Of a DNA stretch of 64,000 bases, positions 28,759-37,341 are shown piece after piece. Below the pieces are notes generated by a model. That model ran no database searches and was not told the origin of the DNA. It worked only from the letters and a program-made list of their open reading frames with translations. The position numbers and the translations under genes are program-made. Origin of the DNA: UBA9676 sp963730065 (lineage in GTDB: Bacteria > Actinomycetota > Actinomycetes > Streptosporangiales > Streptosporangiaceae); the NCBI GenBank assembly GCA_963730065.1, contig CAVSQL010000007.1:62001-126000 (forward strand), read 5' to 3'. The first letter of the stretch is position 1. Each line of letters starts with the position of its first letter.

Positions 28759-29661
28759 GTGGGATTGCGGCCGGAGCCCCCGGGAGGCAGCGGCCCGGGG
28801 CCGGACGCAGCGTATCCGGCGCTACCCGGACCGGTGCCAGGGCCACGACGTCCGCTCTACCCGCGGCCCCCGCCCGCTGCCGCGCGGGCCCATCCACCAA
28901 CTGGCCGGAAGGCGCCCCGCCCACGGCGAAGGGGCCTCGTGCTGACCGTCCTCGTCCTGTCGCTGGCGGGACTGGTGGCCGCGGCGGCGGGGGTGGTGGT
29001 GCAGGTCCTGCCGCGTACCTTCAGCGCGGCTCAGAAGCAGCAGATCACCGCCTGGGAAATGGGCAAGCGGTGGCGCGACCAGCCCGCTGGCGGGCTCTTC
29101 CCCGACACGGTCCAGTACCAGGTGCCGGGCTCCGCGCTCGGCGGGGCGGCCGGCCTGGCGCTGGCCGCGCACCGGATCGGGATCGCCCGCCAGGCCAGCT
29201 GCCGGGCGGCCACCGACCCGGCGGTGGCGCGCGTCCTCGACCAGCACGGATGCCTCGCCGTGCTCCGGGCGACCTATGACGACGCGACCCAAAGCCTCGC
29301 GGTGACCGTGGGTGTCGCCGTACTGCCCGGCCCGGCGGCGGCCCGCGCTTCGCTGCAGGCGCTGCCCGGCGCGAGCGGCAGCGGCCCGCGTCCCGGTGTG
29401 CGGGCGGTGCCGTTCCGCCACACGCTGGTGGCCCGGTTCGGGAACCGGCAGCGCCAGCTGTCGTGGCATCGGGACGCCGGCCCCTACCTGGTGTTCGCCA
29501 CCGTGGGTTACGCCGACGGCAGGCGGCGTGTGCATGAGTCGGGCAACCTCTACGCGACCGCGGAAATGCTCGGCCTGGAGGGCGGCGTGGCCGGCTGGGT
29601 GGCCGATCACCTCGGGGCTGCCCCGCCGTCGCCGACCTGCCCGGGAGGACCAGCGTGCTAA
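28759..29661 (+). CDS. Unrecognised single-pass membrane protein upstream of mycosin
   Basis: The 300-aa product has a Pro/Arg-rich cytoplasmic N-terminus of about 58 residues, one membrane helix (LVLTVLVLSLAGLVAAAAGV VVQVL, about 60-83) and an extracytoplasmic domain of about 215 residues. The domain contains two regularly placed Cys (QASCRAATDPAV and LDQHGCLAVLRATY) that could form a disulfide, then a beta-rich stretch (TVGVAVLPGPAAARASLQAL). No family was recognised. Its stop overlaps the GTG of the mycosin-like protease by 7 nt, so the two are co-translated; a substrate, regulator or partner role is possible but inferred. Translation is probably leaderless. Confidence 0.7.
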   Translation: MGLRPEPPGGSGPGPDAAYPALPGPVPGPRRPLYPRPPPAAARAHPPTGRKAPRPRRRGLVLTVLVLSLAGLVAAAAGVVVQVLPRTFSAAQKQQITAWEMGKRWRDQPAGGLFPDTVQYQVPGSALGGAAGLALAAHRIGIARQASCRAATDPAVARVLDQHGCLAVLRATYDDATQSLAVTVGVAVLPGPAAARASLQALPGASGSGPRPGVRAVPFRHTLVARFGNRQRQLSWHRDAGPYLVFATVGYADGRRRVHESGNLYATAEMLGLEGGVAGWVADHLGAAPPSPTCPGGPAC

Positions 29662-31247
29662 GCGGGCCTGCGCTCCGGGCGCGAGTGGCGGCCAGGCTCG
29701 TGGGCGTGGTGCTCGCCGCGGCCGGGCTCTGCGCGGTGACGGCGATCCCGGCCAGCGCGGACGCCGTGCGCGACCAGGAGATGTGGGTGCTGGACATGAT
29801 CCAGGCGCCGTCGGCCTGGGCGGTCACCCAGGGCCAGGGGGTGACCGTCGCGGTCATCGACAGCGGTGTCAACCCGTCCGTGTCTGACCTGGCCGGCTCC
29901 GTCATCAGCGGCCCCGATCTCTCCGGTGTGGACACCCCGCCGTCCAGCGCCTCCTGGGGCGTCCACGGGACCTGGATGGCCTCCCTCATCGCCGGTCACG
30001 GCCACGGGGGCGGATCCAGCGGCATCATCGGCGTGGCACCCCAGTCGCGGGTGCTCTCCATCCGGGTGGTGACCGACCGGGGCGATCCCAACTTCGGGAA
30101 ATACCAGCGGGAGTCGAACACCGAGGTCCAGCAGGCCCTGGCCCGGGCCATCACGATCGCGACCCGGCGCGGTGCGGGTGTGATCAGCATGTCCCTCGGC
30201 TACGGCGCCTCCAGCCGCGTGGTCCGGGCCGCGCTGCAGTACGCCCTGGACCATGGGGTGGTGGTGGTCGCGTCCTCCGGCAACTCGGGGGACACCGCCC
30301 GTGCCCTGAGCGCCGGGCAGGCCCCCTACTCCTTCCCCGCGGACTACCCCGGGGTGCTCGGCGTGGGTGCGGTCAGCCAGGGCGGCACGGCGGCCGGCTT
30401 CTCCAGCGACAACCTGTCGGTGGAGGTGGCCGCGCCCGGCGTCAAGGTGCCCGCTCAGGGCCGGGACGGGCAGTACTGGCTGGTCAGCGGGACCAGCCCG
30501 GCCTGCGCGCTGACCGCTGGCGTCGCCGCCCTCATCAAGTCGCGCTACCCCCGCCTCGCGCCGGCTCTGGTGGACCAGGCCATCACCTCCAGCGCCCAGA
30601 ACCCGCCGCCCCACGGATACAACGACCGGGTCGGGTTCGGCACCGTCGAGGCGGCCGCGGCGCTGACCGCCGCCGGCCGCCTGGGCCGCGACGTGAACAC
30701 GGGCCGGGGCGTGAACGTCGCCGCGCACTTCGGGGGCGGGTCGGGGAGCACCGCGCCGGTGCCGGTGGCGCCGCGGGGCAAGGGGCGGCTGGCTCTGTAC
30801 GCGGCGCTGGCGCTGGCCTGCCTGGCCGTCGCGGTAGCGGCGGCGGTCCGTCTCACCCGCCGGCCGCTGGCCGGGGCCGGGGACGGCGGCCCACATCCGG
30901 GCGGCGGGTGGGGGCCGGACCACGGGTCGCGGCCCGGCAATGGGTCGTGGCCGGACAACCTGTCGCGGCCGGACAGCGGACTGCGGCTGGGTGCCGGGCC
31001 ATGGCCCGGCAACGGGTCGCGGCTGGGCCGCGAGCCAGGGCCGGGCCGCGAGCCATGGCCGGACGATGAGCCCTGGCCCGAGGAGCATGGCCGCCCGTAC
31101 ATGCCATCCAGCCTCGGGCCGGCCCCGCCGGAGGTCCCGCCGGCACCGCCTTACCGGCGGCTGGACCTGCCGCCGCCGGAGATTCCGCCAGCGGCCCCGG
31201 CCGACCCCGGGTCGTCCGGGCTGCCCTGGCTGCCACCGGGCCCGTGA
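29655..31247 (+). CDS. Mycosin-like S8 serine protease, membrane-anchored
   Basis: The 530-aa protein has a signal peptide (residues 1-36, ending IPASADA) and a subtilisin domain with the triad Asp69 (VAVIDSGVNP), His104 (WGVHGTWMASLIAGHG) and Ser281 (LVSGTSPACALTAGVAALI), with oxyanion Asn210 (SSGNSGD). A C-terminal helix (about 379-399) is followed by a basic stop-transfer segment and a 130-residue cytoplasmic tail of Gly/Trp/Pro/Asp repeats. This layout is that of mycosins, which accompany type VII secretion systems, but no EccB/C/D/E or WXG100 gene is in the window. GGGAGG precedes its GTG, which overlaps the upstream gene by 7 nt. Its stop overlaps the ATL gene start as GTGA. Confidence 0.85.
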   Translation: MLSGPALRARVAARLVGVVLAAAGLCAVTAIPASADAVRDQEMWVLDMIQAPSAWAVTQGQGVTVAVIDSGVNPSVSDLAGSVISGPDLSGVDTPPSSASWGVHGTWMASLIAGHGHGGGSSGIIGVAPQSRVLSIRVVTDRGDPNFGKYQRESNTEVQQALARAITIATRRGAGVISMSLGYGASSRVVRAALQYALDHGVVVVASSGNSGDTARALSAGQAPYSFPADYPGVLGVGAVSQGGTAAGFSSDNLSVEVAAPGVKVPAQGRDGQYWLVSGTSPACALTAGVAALIKSRYPRLAPALVDQAITSSAQNPPPHGYNDRVGFGTVEAAAALTAAGRLGRDVNTGRGVNVAAHFGGGSGSTAPVPVAPRGKGRLALYAALALACLAVAVAAAVRLTRRPLAGAGDGGPHPGGGWGPDHGSRPGNGSWPDNLSRPDSGLRLGAGPWPGNGSRLGREPGPGREPWPDDEPWPEEHGRPYMPSSLGPAPPEVPPAPPYRRLDLPPPEIPPAAPADPGSSGLPWLPPGP

Positions 31248-31621
31248 CCGCTGGCCGGCCGGCCCAGGTGACGGACTTCGCCGACCGTGTGCTCGACGTC
31301 GTCAACGCCATCCCGCCCGGCCGGGTGATGTCCTACGGCGACATCGCCGAGTACCTGGGGCAGGGTGGCCCGCGCCAGGTGGGGCGGGTCATGGCCCTGT
31401 GGGGTGGCGGCGTTGCCTGGTGGCGGGTGATCCACGCCGACGGGTCCTTCCTGGCCGGCCACGAGCGCGAGGCACTCGCCCGCTACCAGCGGGAGGGCAC
31501 GCCGCTGCGGCCGGCGGCCGGCGGCGAGCACCGGGTGGACATGCGGCGCGCCCGCTGGGCCGCTCCCCTATCCCATGATCACGGGAACCCGTCAGTCACC
31601 ACGGCTGACCAACGTCCGTGA
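31244..31621 (+). CDS. Alkyltransferase-like (ATL) DNA-binding protein, MGMT family
   Basis: The 125-aa protein is the MGMT DNA-binding domain alone: FADRVLDVVNAIPPGRVMSY, GDIAEYLGQGGPRQVGRVMA. The alkyl-accepting PCHRV motif is replaced by AWWRVIHADG, with Trp60 in place of the catalytic Cys. Such ATL proteins bind O6-alkylguanine without repairing it and flag lesions for nucleotide excision repair. The GTG start overlaps the protease stop (GTGA). The last 16 codons fall within an 11-bp-arm inverted repeat, so the C-terminal tail is probably not part of the fold. Confidence 0.88.
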   Translation: MTAGRPAQVTDFADRVLDVVNAIPPGRVMSYGDIAEYLGQGGPRQVGRVMALWGGGVAWWRVIHADGSFLAGHEREALARYQREGTPLRPAAGGEHRVDMRRARWAAPLSHDHGNPSVTTADQRP

Positions 31622-31626
31622 TCATG
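31574..31626. terminator. Nested inverted repeat at the end of the ATL gene
   Basis: CATGATCACGG (31574-31584) is perfectly inverted as CCGTGATCATG (31616-31626). Inside the 31-nt interval, GTCAG (31591-31595) and CTGAC (31605-31609) form a second, nested arm pair. It sits between two convergent genes, so a bidirectional transcription terminator is the simplest reading; there is no T-tract. It might instead be a residual small mobile element. The ATL stop codon lies inside the right arm. Confidence 0.5.
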
Positions 31627-31682
31627 AGGGTCAGCGCTGGCCGAGCGCGGGCGCGGCAGCTGGCCACGCTCACGGCACCGGG

Positions 31683-33056
31683 TCAGGCGCTGGCGGGCGC
31701 GGCCGGCTCGGCCTGGTGGAAGCAGCAGGTACCGGTGGCGCCGTGCGGCATGCTCCTGATCCCGGCGTCGGGGTCGGTGCTGCCCCGGACGATCGCCCCG
31801 CCGTAACCCGGTCCGCCCACGAAGGCGCCCCACCACAGCACCCACGGCTGTGGCCCGTTCTGGGCAGGGAACGGCTCGGCCAGCGGCCGGATCCGCCGCT
31901 GCAGCACGAACGGGCCATCCATCGCCGCGCCGACCTCGCTCCGCCAGTCCTCGGGGCTGGTCAGCCAGCCCTGGATCACCCCGGCACCTGAGGCCAGCGC
32001 GGTCGGCTTGAGCACCAGGTGCTCTCGTTCTGCGAGAGCGTACTCGGCCATGTCGGCGTGGCCGGCGCCGCCGACGGTGACCGGCCCGGGGCGGACCATC
32101 CGCGTCCACGGCAGGACCCGGTCCAGGCTCGCCAGCTCCGCGTCGCTGAACAGGTGCCGGTTGGCCTCATCCGACAGCAGGGCGAGCGCGCCCTTGCTGC
32201 CGTACAGCTCCGCGTCCATGGGGGCGAAGAGAGCGACCTCGCCTCGTTCGGCGGCCCGCAGCACCGGGTCGGCCAGCTCGCCCGCCTCGGGGCGCAGGAG
32301 GTCCTTGATGAGGAAGACCCGGTAGATCACGTCGACCGGCCGGCCGGCCAGCCAGACCCGCCCGCCAGTGGCCCGGAGCTGGCCGAGGTGGCACGGGACG
32401 GCCTCCAGGCCGTAGGCGGCGAGCTGCGCCGCGCTGTAGCGCAGCTGCCGTTCCAGGACCGCGAACGACTCCGGCCAGTCGGCGACCGCGATCAGCGGCC
32501 GCGCCCCATCCGGGATGGCGCATTCGGACCGCAGCGTGCCGACCAGGACATCCATCGTGTCCACATAGGACAGCCCCTGCGTGGCCACGAAATCGGCCAC
32601 CATCGGGTCGGTCAGGAACGCGCGGTTGAGCAGGGCGTTGTCCAGCCCGCCGAGGGCACTGCCCAGATTGAGCTCCATCACCCGGAACGCGGTCTCGTCC
32701 CGGAACAGGTCGGCCCGGCCCAGCCTGGTGGGCGCCCGCCCGCCGGCCCGCTCGATCGCCGTCACCTGGGCGCCGGTCATCCCCACGGCGCGGGCGAACG
32801 CGGCCACGTCGCCGCCGAACAGCCGGGCGGGCAGGCTGGCCAGCGCCGCGTGCAGGGCGAGCAGGTCGTCGCGCAGGACCGAGAACTCGGCGTGCTCCAG
32901 GAAGACCGGCCTGGTCAGGCAGTCGCCGTCATAGGAGGTTGCTCCCAGGTCGATGAGCTGGCGGGCCACCTCGACCAGCCGGGCCGGCCGGGCCCCGAGC
33001 GCTGCCGTCCCGGCCAGGTAACGCCTGGTGAGCATGTTCGGGGTCACCGCGCCCAT
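31683..33056 (-). CDS. ATP-grasp-like ligase of unknown substrate
   Basis: About 457 aa. Segments such as FRVMELNLGSALGGLDNALL, ELYGSKGALALLSDEANRHL, EREHLVLKPTALASGAGVIQ and DGPFVLQRRIRPLAEPFP resemble the pre-ATP-grasp and ATP-grasp parts of glutathionylspermidine-synthetase-like or circularly permuted ATP-grasp proteins: acidic metal/nucleotide residues in MELN, a Lys in VLKP, a glycine-rich loop. The substrate cannot be inferred. No RiPP precursor or peptide-modification gene is adjacent. The ATG at 33056 is preferred, with an ATG at 33035 (MLTRRYLAG) as an alternative; neither has a clear ribosome site. It is a single gene, converging on the ATL gene. Confidence 0.6.
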   Translation of the reverse strand: MGAVTPNMLTRRYLAGTAALGARPARLVEVARQLIDLGATSYDGDCLTRPVFLEHAEFSVLRDDLLALHAALASLPARLFGGDVAAFARAVGMTGAQVTAIERAGGRAPTRLGRADLFRDETAFRVMELNLGSALGGLDNALLNRAFLTDPMVADFVATQGLSYVDTMDVLVGTLRSECAIPDGARPLIAVADWPESFAVLERQLRYSAAQLAAYGLEAVPCHLGQLRATGGRVWLAGRPVDVIYRVFLIKDLLRPEAGELADPVLRAAERGEVALFAPMDAELYGSKGALALLSDEANRHLFSDAELASLDRVLPWTRMVRPGPVTVGGAGHADMAEYALAEREHLVLKPTALASGAGVIQGWLTSPEDWRSEVGAAMDGPFVLQRRIRPLAEPFPAQNGPQPWVLWWGAFVGGPGYGGAIVRGSTDPDAGIRSMPHGATGTCCFHQAEPAAPASA

Positions 33057-33155
33057 GGTAGCCGGGCGGTGTCCCCGGCCCGCGGTGTGCGCTGCGGCGG
33101 CCGCCCGGGGTGGTGCCATGCTCCCGCGCCCCGATCCCGCGCTTCGCGTGCTGGG

Positions 33156-33656
33156 TCAGGCCGCAGCCACCTTGGCGTAGTTTTCCAGGATCGAGGCCCA
33201 GCCGCCGTCCGACGAGACACCGGCGTGGATGCCGGCTCCACCGGCCCCGTGCCGCTCGAAGTTGCGGTGCTCAAACTCCACCCGCGTCTGGCCGTCGGGC
33301 AGGCCGGTGAACGTGACCTCGAACTCGCTGGCGTGGGACGGGTCCGGGTCGAGGAACCAGTCATCGTCGTTCGCGTTGATCTGCCAGGACACCACGATCC
33401 GGTGCGGCGGGTCACACGCCAGCACCGTGCCCCAGTCGCACTCGCTGCCGTCCACGCCGCGCTCGTAGTAGCGGCCGCCGGTGCGGGGCTCGAGTACGGT
33501 CTCGGCGAGCTCGGCGGGGCCGAGATGGTGGCCGTGCGGCCACCACGAGTGGTAGCCGTCGGTGAACAGGGCGAACGCCCGTTCCGGGGACAGTGGCACG
33601 GTCACCGCGCAGCGGACGGGTACGAACGCTCCGGTGGCCGCGGCTTGCTCGGTCAT
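33156..33656 (-). CDS. SRPBCC (AHSA1/START-like) domain protein
   Basis: The 166-aa product is one SRPBCC domain: VTVPLSPERAFALFTDGYHS at the N-terminus, LEPRTGGRYYERGVDGSECD, WGTVLACDPPHRIVVSWQIN in the middle and DGGWASILENYAKVAA in the long C-terminal helix. The fold binds small hydrophobic ligands; no ligand can be named. Its ATG overlaps the stop of the ArsR gene as ATGA, a very common ArsR-SRPBCC pairing in actinobacteria, so it is co-expressed and likely repressed by ArsR. Confidence 0.88.
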   Translation of the reverse strand: MTEQAAATGAFVPVRCAVTVPLSPERAFALFTDGYHSWWPHGHHLGPAELAETVLEPRTGGRYYERGVDGSECDWGTVLACDPPHRIVVSWQINANDDDWFLDPDPSHASEFEVTFTGLPDGQTRVEFEHRNFERHGAGGAGIHAGVSSDGGWASILENYAKVAAA

Positions 33657-33994
33657 GGCTGCTCCTGCTCTTCGTCGTCGGTCATGGCGGCGGCCTGGAC
33701 GGCCGCAGCCTGGAACGAGGCCAGCGCCTGCTTCCACATCTGGTCCAGGTAGCTGTGGATGGCCTGCACACCCTGGGGCTGGATCTGGTAGATCCGCCGG
33801 GTGCCGTCCGCCTGGTCGGTGACCAGGCGGGCCTCCTTAAGAACCCGCAGGTGCTGCGACACCGCTGGCCTGCTGACCGGCAGCTCGCCAGCGAGCTGGC
33901 CGACCGCCTTGGGGCCGCGGGCGAGGCACTCGAAGATGGCGCGCCGGGTCGGGTCGCCGAGCGCGGCGAGCGCTCCCACTCCGTAAGTTCCCAC
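33653..33994 (-). CDS. ArsR-family winged-helix repressor
   Basis: The 113-aa product is a compact winged helix: ALAALGDPTRRAIFECLARG, AVGQLAGELPVSRPAVSQHL (recognition helix), RVLKEARLVTDQADGTRRIY and a C-terminal dimerisation helix. The metal-binding ELCVCDL motif of true arsenic or cadmium sensors is absent, so the signal is probably not a metal. The GTG start has no ribosome site and lies 7 nt from a predicted -10, so it is probably leaderless. A perfect palindrome overlaps its promoter, consistent with autorepression of the operon. Confidence 0.9.
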   Translation of the reverse strand: MGTYGVGALAALGDPTRRAIFECLARGPKAVGQLAGELPVSRPAVSQHLRVLKEARLVTDQADGTRRIYQIQPQGVQAIHSYLDQMWKQALASFQAAAVQAAAMTDDEEQEQP

Positions 33995-33999
33995 GAACC

Positions 34000-34015
34000 G
34001 TAAGTTTGCACTTAC
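34000..34015. promoter_or_regulatory. Perfect palindrome, probable ArsR operator
   Basis: GTAAGT-TTGC-ACTTAC is a perfect 6-4-6 inverted repeat. A third half-site GTAAGT occurs at 33983-33988, inside the arsR start region. On the minus strand it covers the predicted -10 (34002-34007), so a bound repressor would block the polymerase. Confidence 0.65.
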
Positions 34016-34031
34016 AGATTTTCCCTGTCAA
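34002..34031 (-). promoter_or_regulatory. Promoter of arsR-SRPBCC operon
   Basis: Read leftward, TTGACA (34031-34026) is a consensus -35. After 18 bp follows AAACTT (34007-34002), a weak -10, and the GTG start at 33994 is 7 nt further. The arrangement predicts a leaderless transcript and overlap with the palindrome. Confidence 0.55.
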
Positions 34032-34104
34032 GCCGCCGCCGGGAAAACATCACGCCCGGGCACCGGACCGGCCGGTACGAGCGCCACGCCGACGTGAGCG
34101 CCAA

Positions 34105-37100
34105 ATGAGCCCAGGTATGTCAGACGGTTCTGCTGGAATCGGTACGGACATGGACAGGCAGCTTCCCGCCTACCGCCTCGTCCGCTCGCCGGGGCGAGCG
34201 GACGAGGCGCCCACGCTGGACACCGCACAGCGGGCCGTCGTCGGCCACGCCGGGGGCCCGCTGCTGGTGCTGGCCGGCCCGGGCACGGGCAAGACCACCA
34301 CGATCGTGGAGACCGTCGCCGACCGGATCGTGGGCCGCGGGATCGACCCGGAGCGGGTGCTCGTCCTCACCTTCAGCCGCAAGGCGGCCGAGGAACTGAG
34401 GGAGCGGATCACCGCGCGGCTGCGCCGGACCACCCGGCAGCCGCTGGCCCTGACCTTCCACAGCTACGCCTACGCACTGGTGCGCCGGGAGTTCGTGCTG
34501 GCCGGCGACGAGCCGCCCACCCTGCTGTCGGGCCCGGAGCAGCTGCTGGAGGTCCGGCGCATGCTGAGGGGCGAGGCCGAGGACAGCGGCGGGCGGTGGC
34601 CGGAGCGGCTGCGGCCCGCGCTCGGGACCCGCGGCTTCGCCACCGAACTGCGGGACTTCCTGCTCCGGGCGGCCGAGCGCGGCCTGGACGGCCGGGCCCT
34701 GGCGCGGCTGGGACGGCAGCGCGGGCGCGACGACTGGGAGGCGGCGGGCGGCTTCCTGGACCGTTACGCGGCGCGCTTCGACCTGGCCCCGGTCCCGGCC
34801 TACGACTACGCCGAGATCATCAGGATCGCCGCCGCGCTGCTGGAGGGCGGCGCGGTCAGGGACCGCGAGCGCAAGGCCTACGACGTGGTCCTGGTGGACG
34901 AGTACCAGGACACCGACCCGGCTCAGGAGGCGCTGCTGCACGCCCTGGCCGGCGACGGCCGGGAGCTGATCGCGGTCGGTGACCCGGACCAGTCGATCTA
35001 CGCCTTCCGCGGTGCGGACCCCCGCGGGATCGCCCGTTTCCCGCAGCGGTTCCGCACCCCGGACGACCGGCCCGCCCGGATCATCGCGTTGCGCACCTGC
35101 CGGCGCAGCGGGCCCGTCCTGCTGGCGGCGTCCCGGCGGGTGGCGGGCAGGCTGCCGGCCGCGCCGGGCGGCCACCGCGACCTGGACGCGCTGCCGTCCG
35201 CCCCGCCGGGGGTGGTCAGGGTGATCACCGCCACCAGCGCCAGCCAGGAGGCCACCGTGGTCGCCGACGTGCTGCGGCGCGCGCACCTGCACGACGGCGT
35301 GCCGTGGTCGTCGATGGCGGTGCTGGTCAGGTCGGTGATCCATCAGGTCCCGCTGCTGCGCCGCGCGCTGACGACGGCCGGGGTGCCCACCGTGGTCGCG
35401 GGGGACGAGCTGCCGCTCACGGCCGAGCCGGGGACACGGCCGCTGCTCCTGCTGCTGCGGTGCGCGCTGCGGCCGGGCGCCCTCGACGAGGACGCCGCCG
35501 CGGAGCTGCTGACCGGGCCGCTGGGCGGCAGCGACGCCCTGGGCCTGCGCAGGCTCCGCCGGGCGCTGCGGCTGGCCGCGGAGGCCGCCGGGGAGGAACT
35601 GCCGGACGAGCCGCTGGCCGCCGCGCTCCGCGACCCGCGTGACCTCACCCTGATCGAGGGCCCGGCTGCGGACGCGGCCCGGCACGTGGCGGCGCTGCTG
35701 GCGCTGGCCCGCGACACCGCCGACGACGGCAACGCGCACGACACCCTGTGGGCGGTGTGGCACGCCTCCGGCCTGGCCCGCGCCTGGCAGGAGACGAGCG
35801 CGGCCGGCGGGACCCGCGGCGCCGCCGCCGACCGCGACCTCGACGCGGTGGTCGCGCTGTTCGAGGCCGCGTCGCGCTTCACCGAGCGCCTGCCCCCGGG
35901 ATCGGCCCGGCTCTTTCTGGACAGCCTGTCCGGCCAGGAGATCCCGGGCGACACCCTCGCCGGGCGGGCGCCGCAGGGCGAGGCCGTCCGCATCCTCACC
36001 GCCCACCGGTCCAAGGGCCTGGAATGGGACGTGGTGGTGGTGGCCGGGGTGCAGGAAGGCATCTGGCCCGACCTGCGGCTGCGGTCATCGCTGCTCGGCA
36101 TGGACGAGCTCGTGGACACGGCCGACGGGGCGGGCGGCCAGGCCGCCGGGACCGACGCCGCGGCCGCCGCGCTCGCCTCCAAGCTGCTCAGTGAGGAGCG
36201 CCGGCTCTTCTACGTCGCGGCGACGCGGGCCCGGCGGGCGCTGGTGGTGACCGCCGCGGGCGGGGAGGACAGCGACGAGCGCCCGTCCCGCTTCCTCGCC
36301 GAGCTGGCCGGCGACGATATCGAGATCGAGCACGTGTCCGGGTCGGACCTGCGCTGGCTTTCCCTGCCCGCGCTCACCGCCGACCTGCGGCGGGCAGCCG
36401 CCGGCCGCCACCGGTCGCCCGCGCTGAGGCAGGCCGCGGCCACCCAGCTGGCCCGGCTGGCGCAGGCCGGCGTCCGCGGCGCCGACCCCGGCCACTGGTA
36501 CCAGCTGACCACGCTGTCCGATCCCGGGCCGCTGACCCCGCCGGTCCCGGTCCCGCTCACCGCGCAGCCACCCGGCGACGCGCTGATCAAGGTCTCGCCG
36601 TCGCAGGTCGAGTCGTTCACCCGCTGCGGGCTGCGCTGGCTGCTGGAGACCGCGGCCGGCGCCGGGTCGGTGGACGTGGTCCGCCACTTCGGCATCGTCA
36701 TCCACGCCGCCGCGGTGCTCGCCGCCGAGGGCGCCACCGACGCGGTGATCGGGGAGCGCATCGACGAGGTCTGGCACCACCTGGACTTCGGCAGCGCCTG
36801 GTACAGCGAGAAGCAGCGGGAGGCGGCCCACCAGATGGTGCGCAAGTTCCTCGCCTGGCACCGGGACAACCCGCGGGAGCTGGTCGCCTACGAGGAGAGC
36901 GTGCGGGCGCAAGTGGGCGCGGTGGAGATCACCGGCCGGGTGGACCGGCTGGAACGCGACGCCGACGGCAGGGCGGTCGTGGTCGACCTGAAAACGAGCT
37001 CGGCCCCGGTGCCCGCCACCGACCTGGACCGGCATCCCCAGCTCGGCGTGTACCAGCTCGCGGTCATGCTCGGCGCGTTCGAGCAGCTCGGCCTGACCGA

Positions 37101-37341
37101 GCCCGGTGGCGCGGAACTCGTCCAGGTCGGGAAGGCCAGCCTGGCCGCGCAGGTCCGGGTGCAGCCGCAAGGCTCGCTGGCCGACGACCCGGAGCCGGGC
37201 TGGGCGCGGGACCTGGTCGATACCGTGGCCACGGGCATGTCGGGGCCGCTGTTCAAGGCCCGGGTGAACCCGGGCTGCCGCAACTGCCCGGTCGTCTCCA
37301 GCTGCCCGGCGCACGCGTCGGGAGAGCAGGTGACCCCGTGA
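34105..37341 (+). CDS. adnA: AdnA: helicase-nuclease subunit of AdnAB
   Basis: About 1078 aa. The AdnAB complex resects DNA double-strand breaks in actinobacteria. The N-terminal UvrD-like motor has Walker A (LAGPGTGKTTTI), motif Ia (VLTFSRKAAEELRERI), Walker B (VVLVDEYQDTDPAQE), VGDPDQSIYAFRGADP, and motifs V/VI (LTAHRSKGLEWDVVVVAG and ERRLFYVAATRARRALVV). The C-terminal RecB-like nuclease domain has ITGRVDRLERDADGRAVVVD then LKTSSAPVPATDLDRHPQLG. A Cys in ESFTRCGLRWLL and three in CRNCPVVSSCP form the probable 4Fe-4S iron staple. The ATG at 34105 is one of three nearby in-frame ATG codons (34117, 34150) and is uncertain. Its stop overlaps the adnB start (GTGA). Confidence 0.9.
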   Translation: MSPGMSDGSAGIGTDMDRQLPAYRLVRSPGRADEAPTLDTAQRAVVGHAGGPLLVLAGPGTGKTTTIVETVADRIVGRGIDPERVLVLTFSRKAAEELRERITARLRRTTRQPLALTFHSYAYALVRREFVLAGDEPPTLLSGPEQLLEVRRMLRGEAEDSGGRWPERLRPALGTRGFATELRDFLLRAAERGLDGRALARLGRQRGRDDWEAAGGFLDRYAARFDLAPVPAYDYAEIIRIAAALLEGGAVRDRERKAYDVVLVDEYQDTDPAQEALLHALAGDGRELIAVGDPDQSIYAFRGADPRGIARFPQRFRTPDDRPARIIALRTCRRSGPVLLAASRRVAGRLPAAPGGHRDLDALPSAPPGVVRVITATSASQEATVVADVLRRAHLHDGVPWSSMAVLVRSVIHQVPLLRRALTTAGVPTVVAGDELPLTAEPGTRPLLLLLRCALRPGALDEDAAAELLTGPLGGSDALGLRRLRRALRLAAEAAGEELPDEPLAAALRDPRDLTLIEGPAADAARHVAALLALARDTADDGNAHDTLWAVWHASGLARAWQETSAAGGTRGAAADRDLDAVVALFEAASRFTERLPPGSARLFLDSLSGQEIPGDTLAGRAPQGEAVRILTAHRSKGLEWDVVVVAGVQEGIWPDLRLRSSLLGMDELVDTADGAGGQAAGTDAAAAALASKLLSEERRLFYVAATRARRALVVTAAGGEDSDERPSRFLAELAGDDIEIEHVSGSDLRWLSLPALTADLRRAAAGRHRSPALRQAAATQLARLAQAGVRGADPGHWYQLTTLSDPGPLTPPVPVPLTAQPPGDALIKVSPSQVESFTRCGLRWLLETAAGAGSVDVVRHFGIVIHAAAVLAAEGATDAVIGERIDEVWHHLDFGSAWYSEKQREAAHQMVRKFLAWHRDNPRELVAYEESVRAQVGAVEITGRVDRLERDADGRAVVVDLKTSSAPVPATDLDRHPQLGVYQLAVMLGAFEQLGLTEPGGAELVQVGKASLAAQVRVQPQGSLADDPEPGWARDLVDTVATGMSGPLFKARVNPGCRNCPVVSSCPAHASGEQVTP

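Noticed and set aside
34120..36006. 628-codon open frame antisense to adnA
   Set aside because: Low-complexity Arg/Gly/Val/Gln composition and complete overlap with a gene full of helicase motifs.
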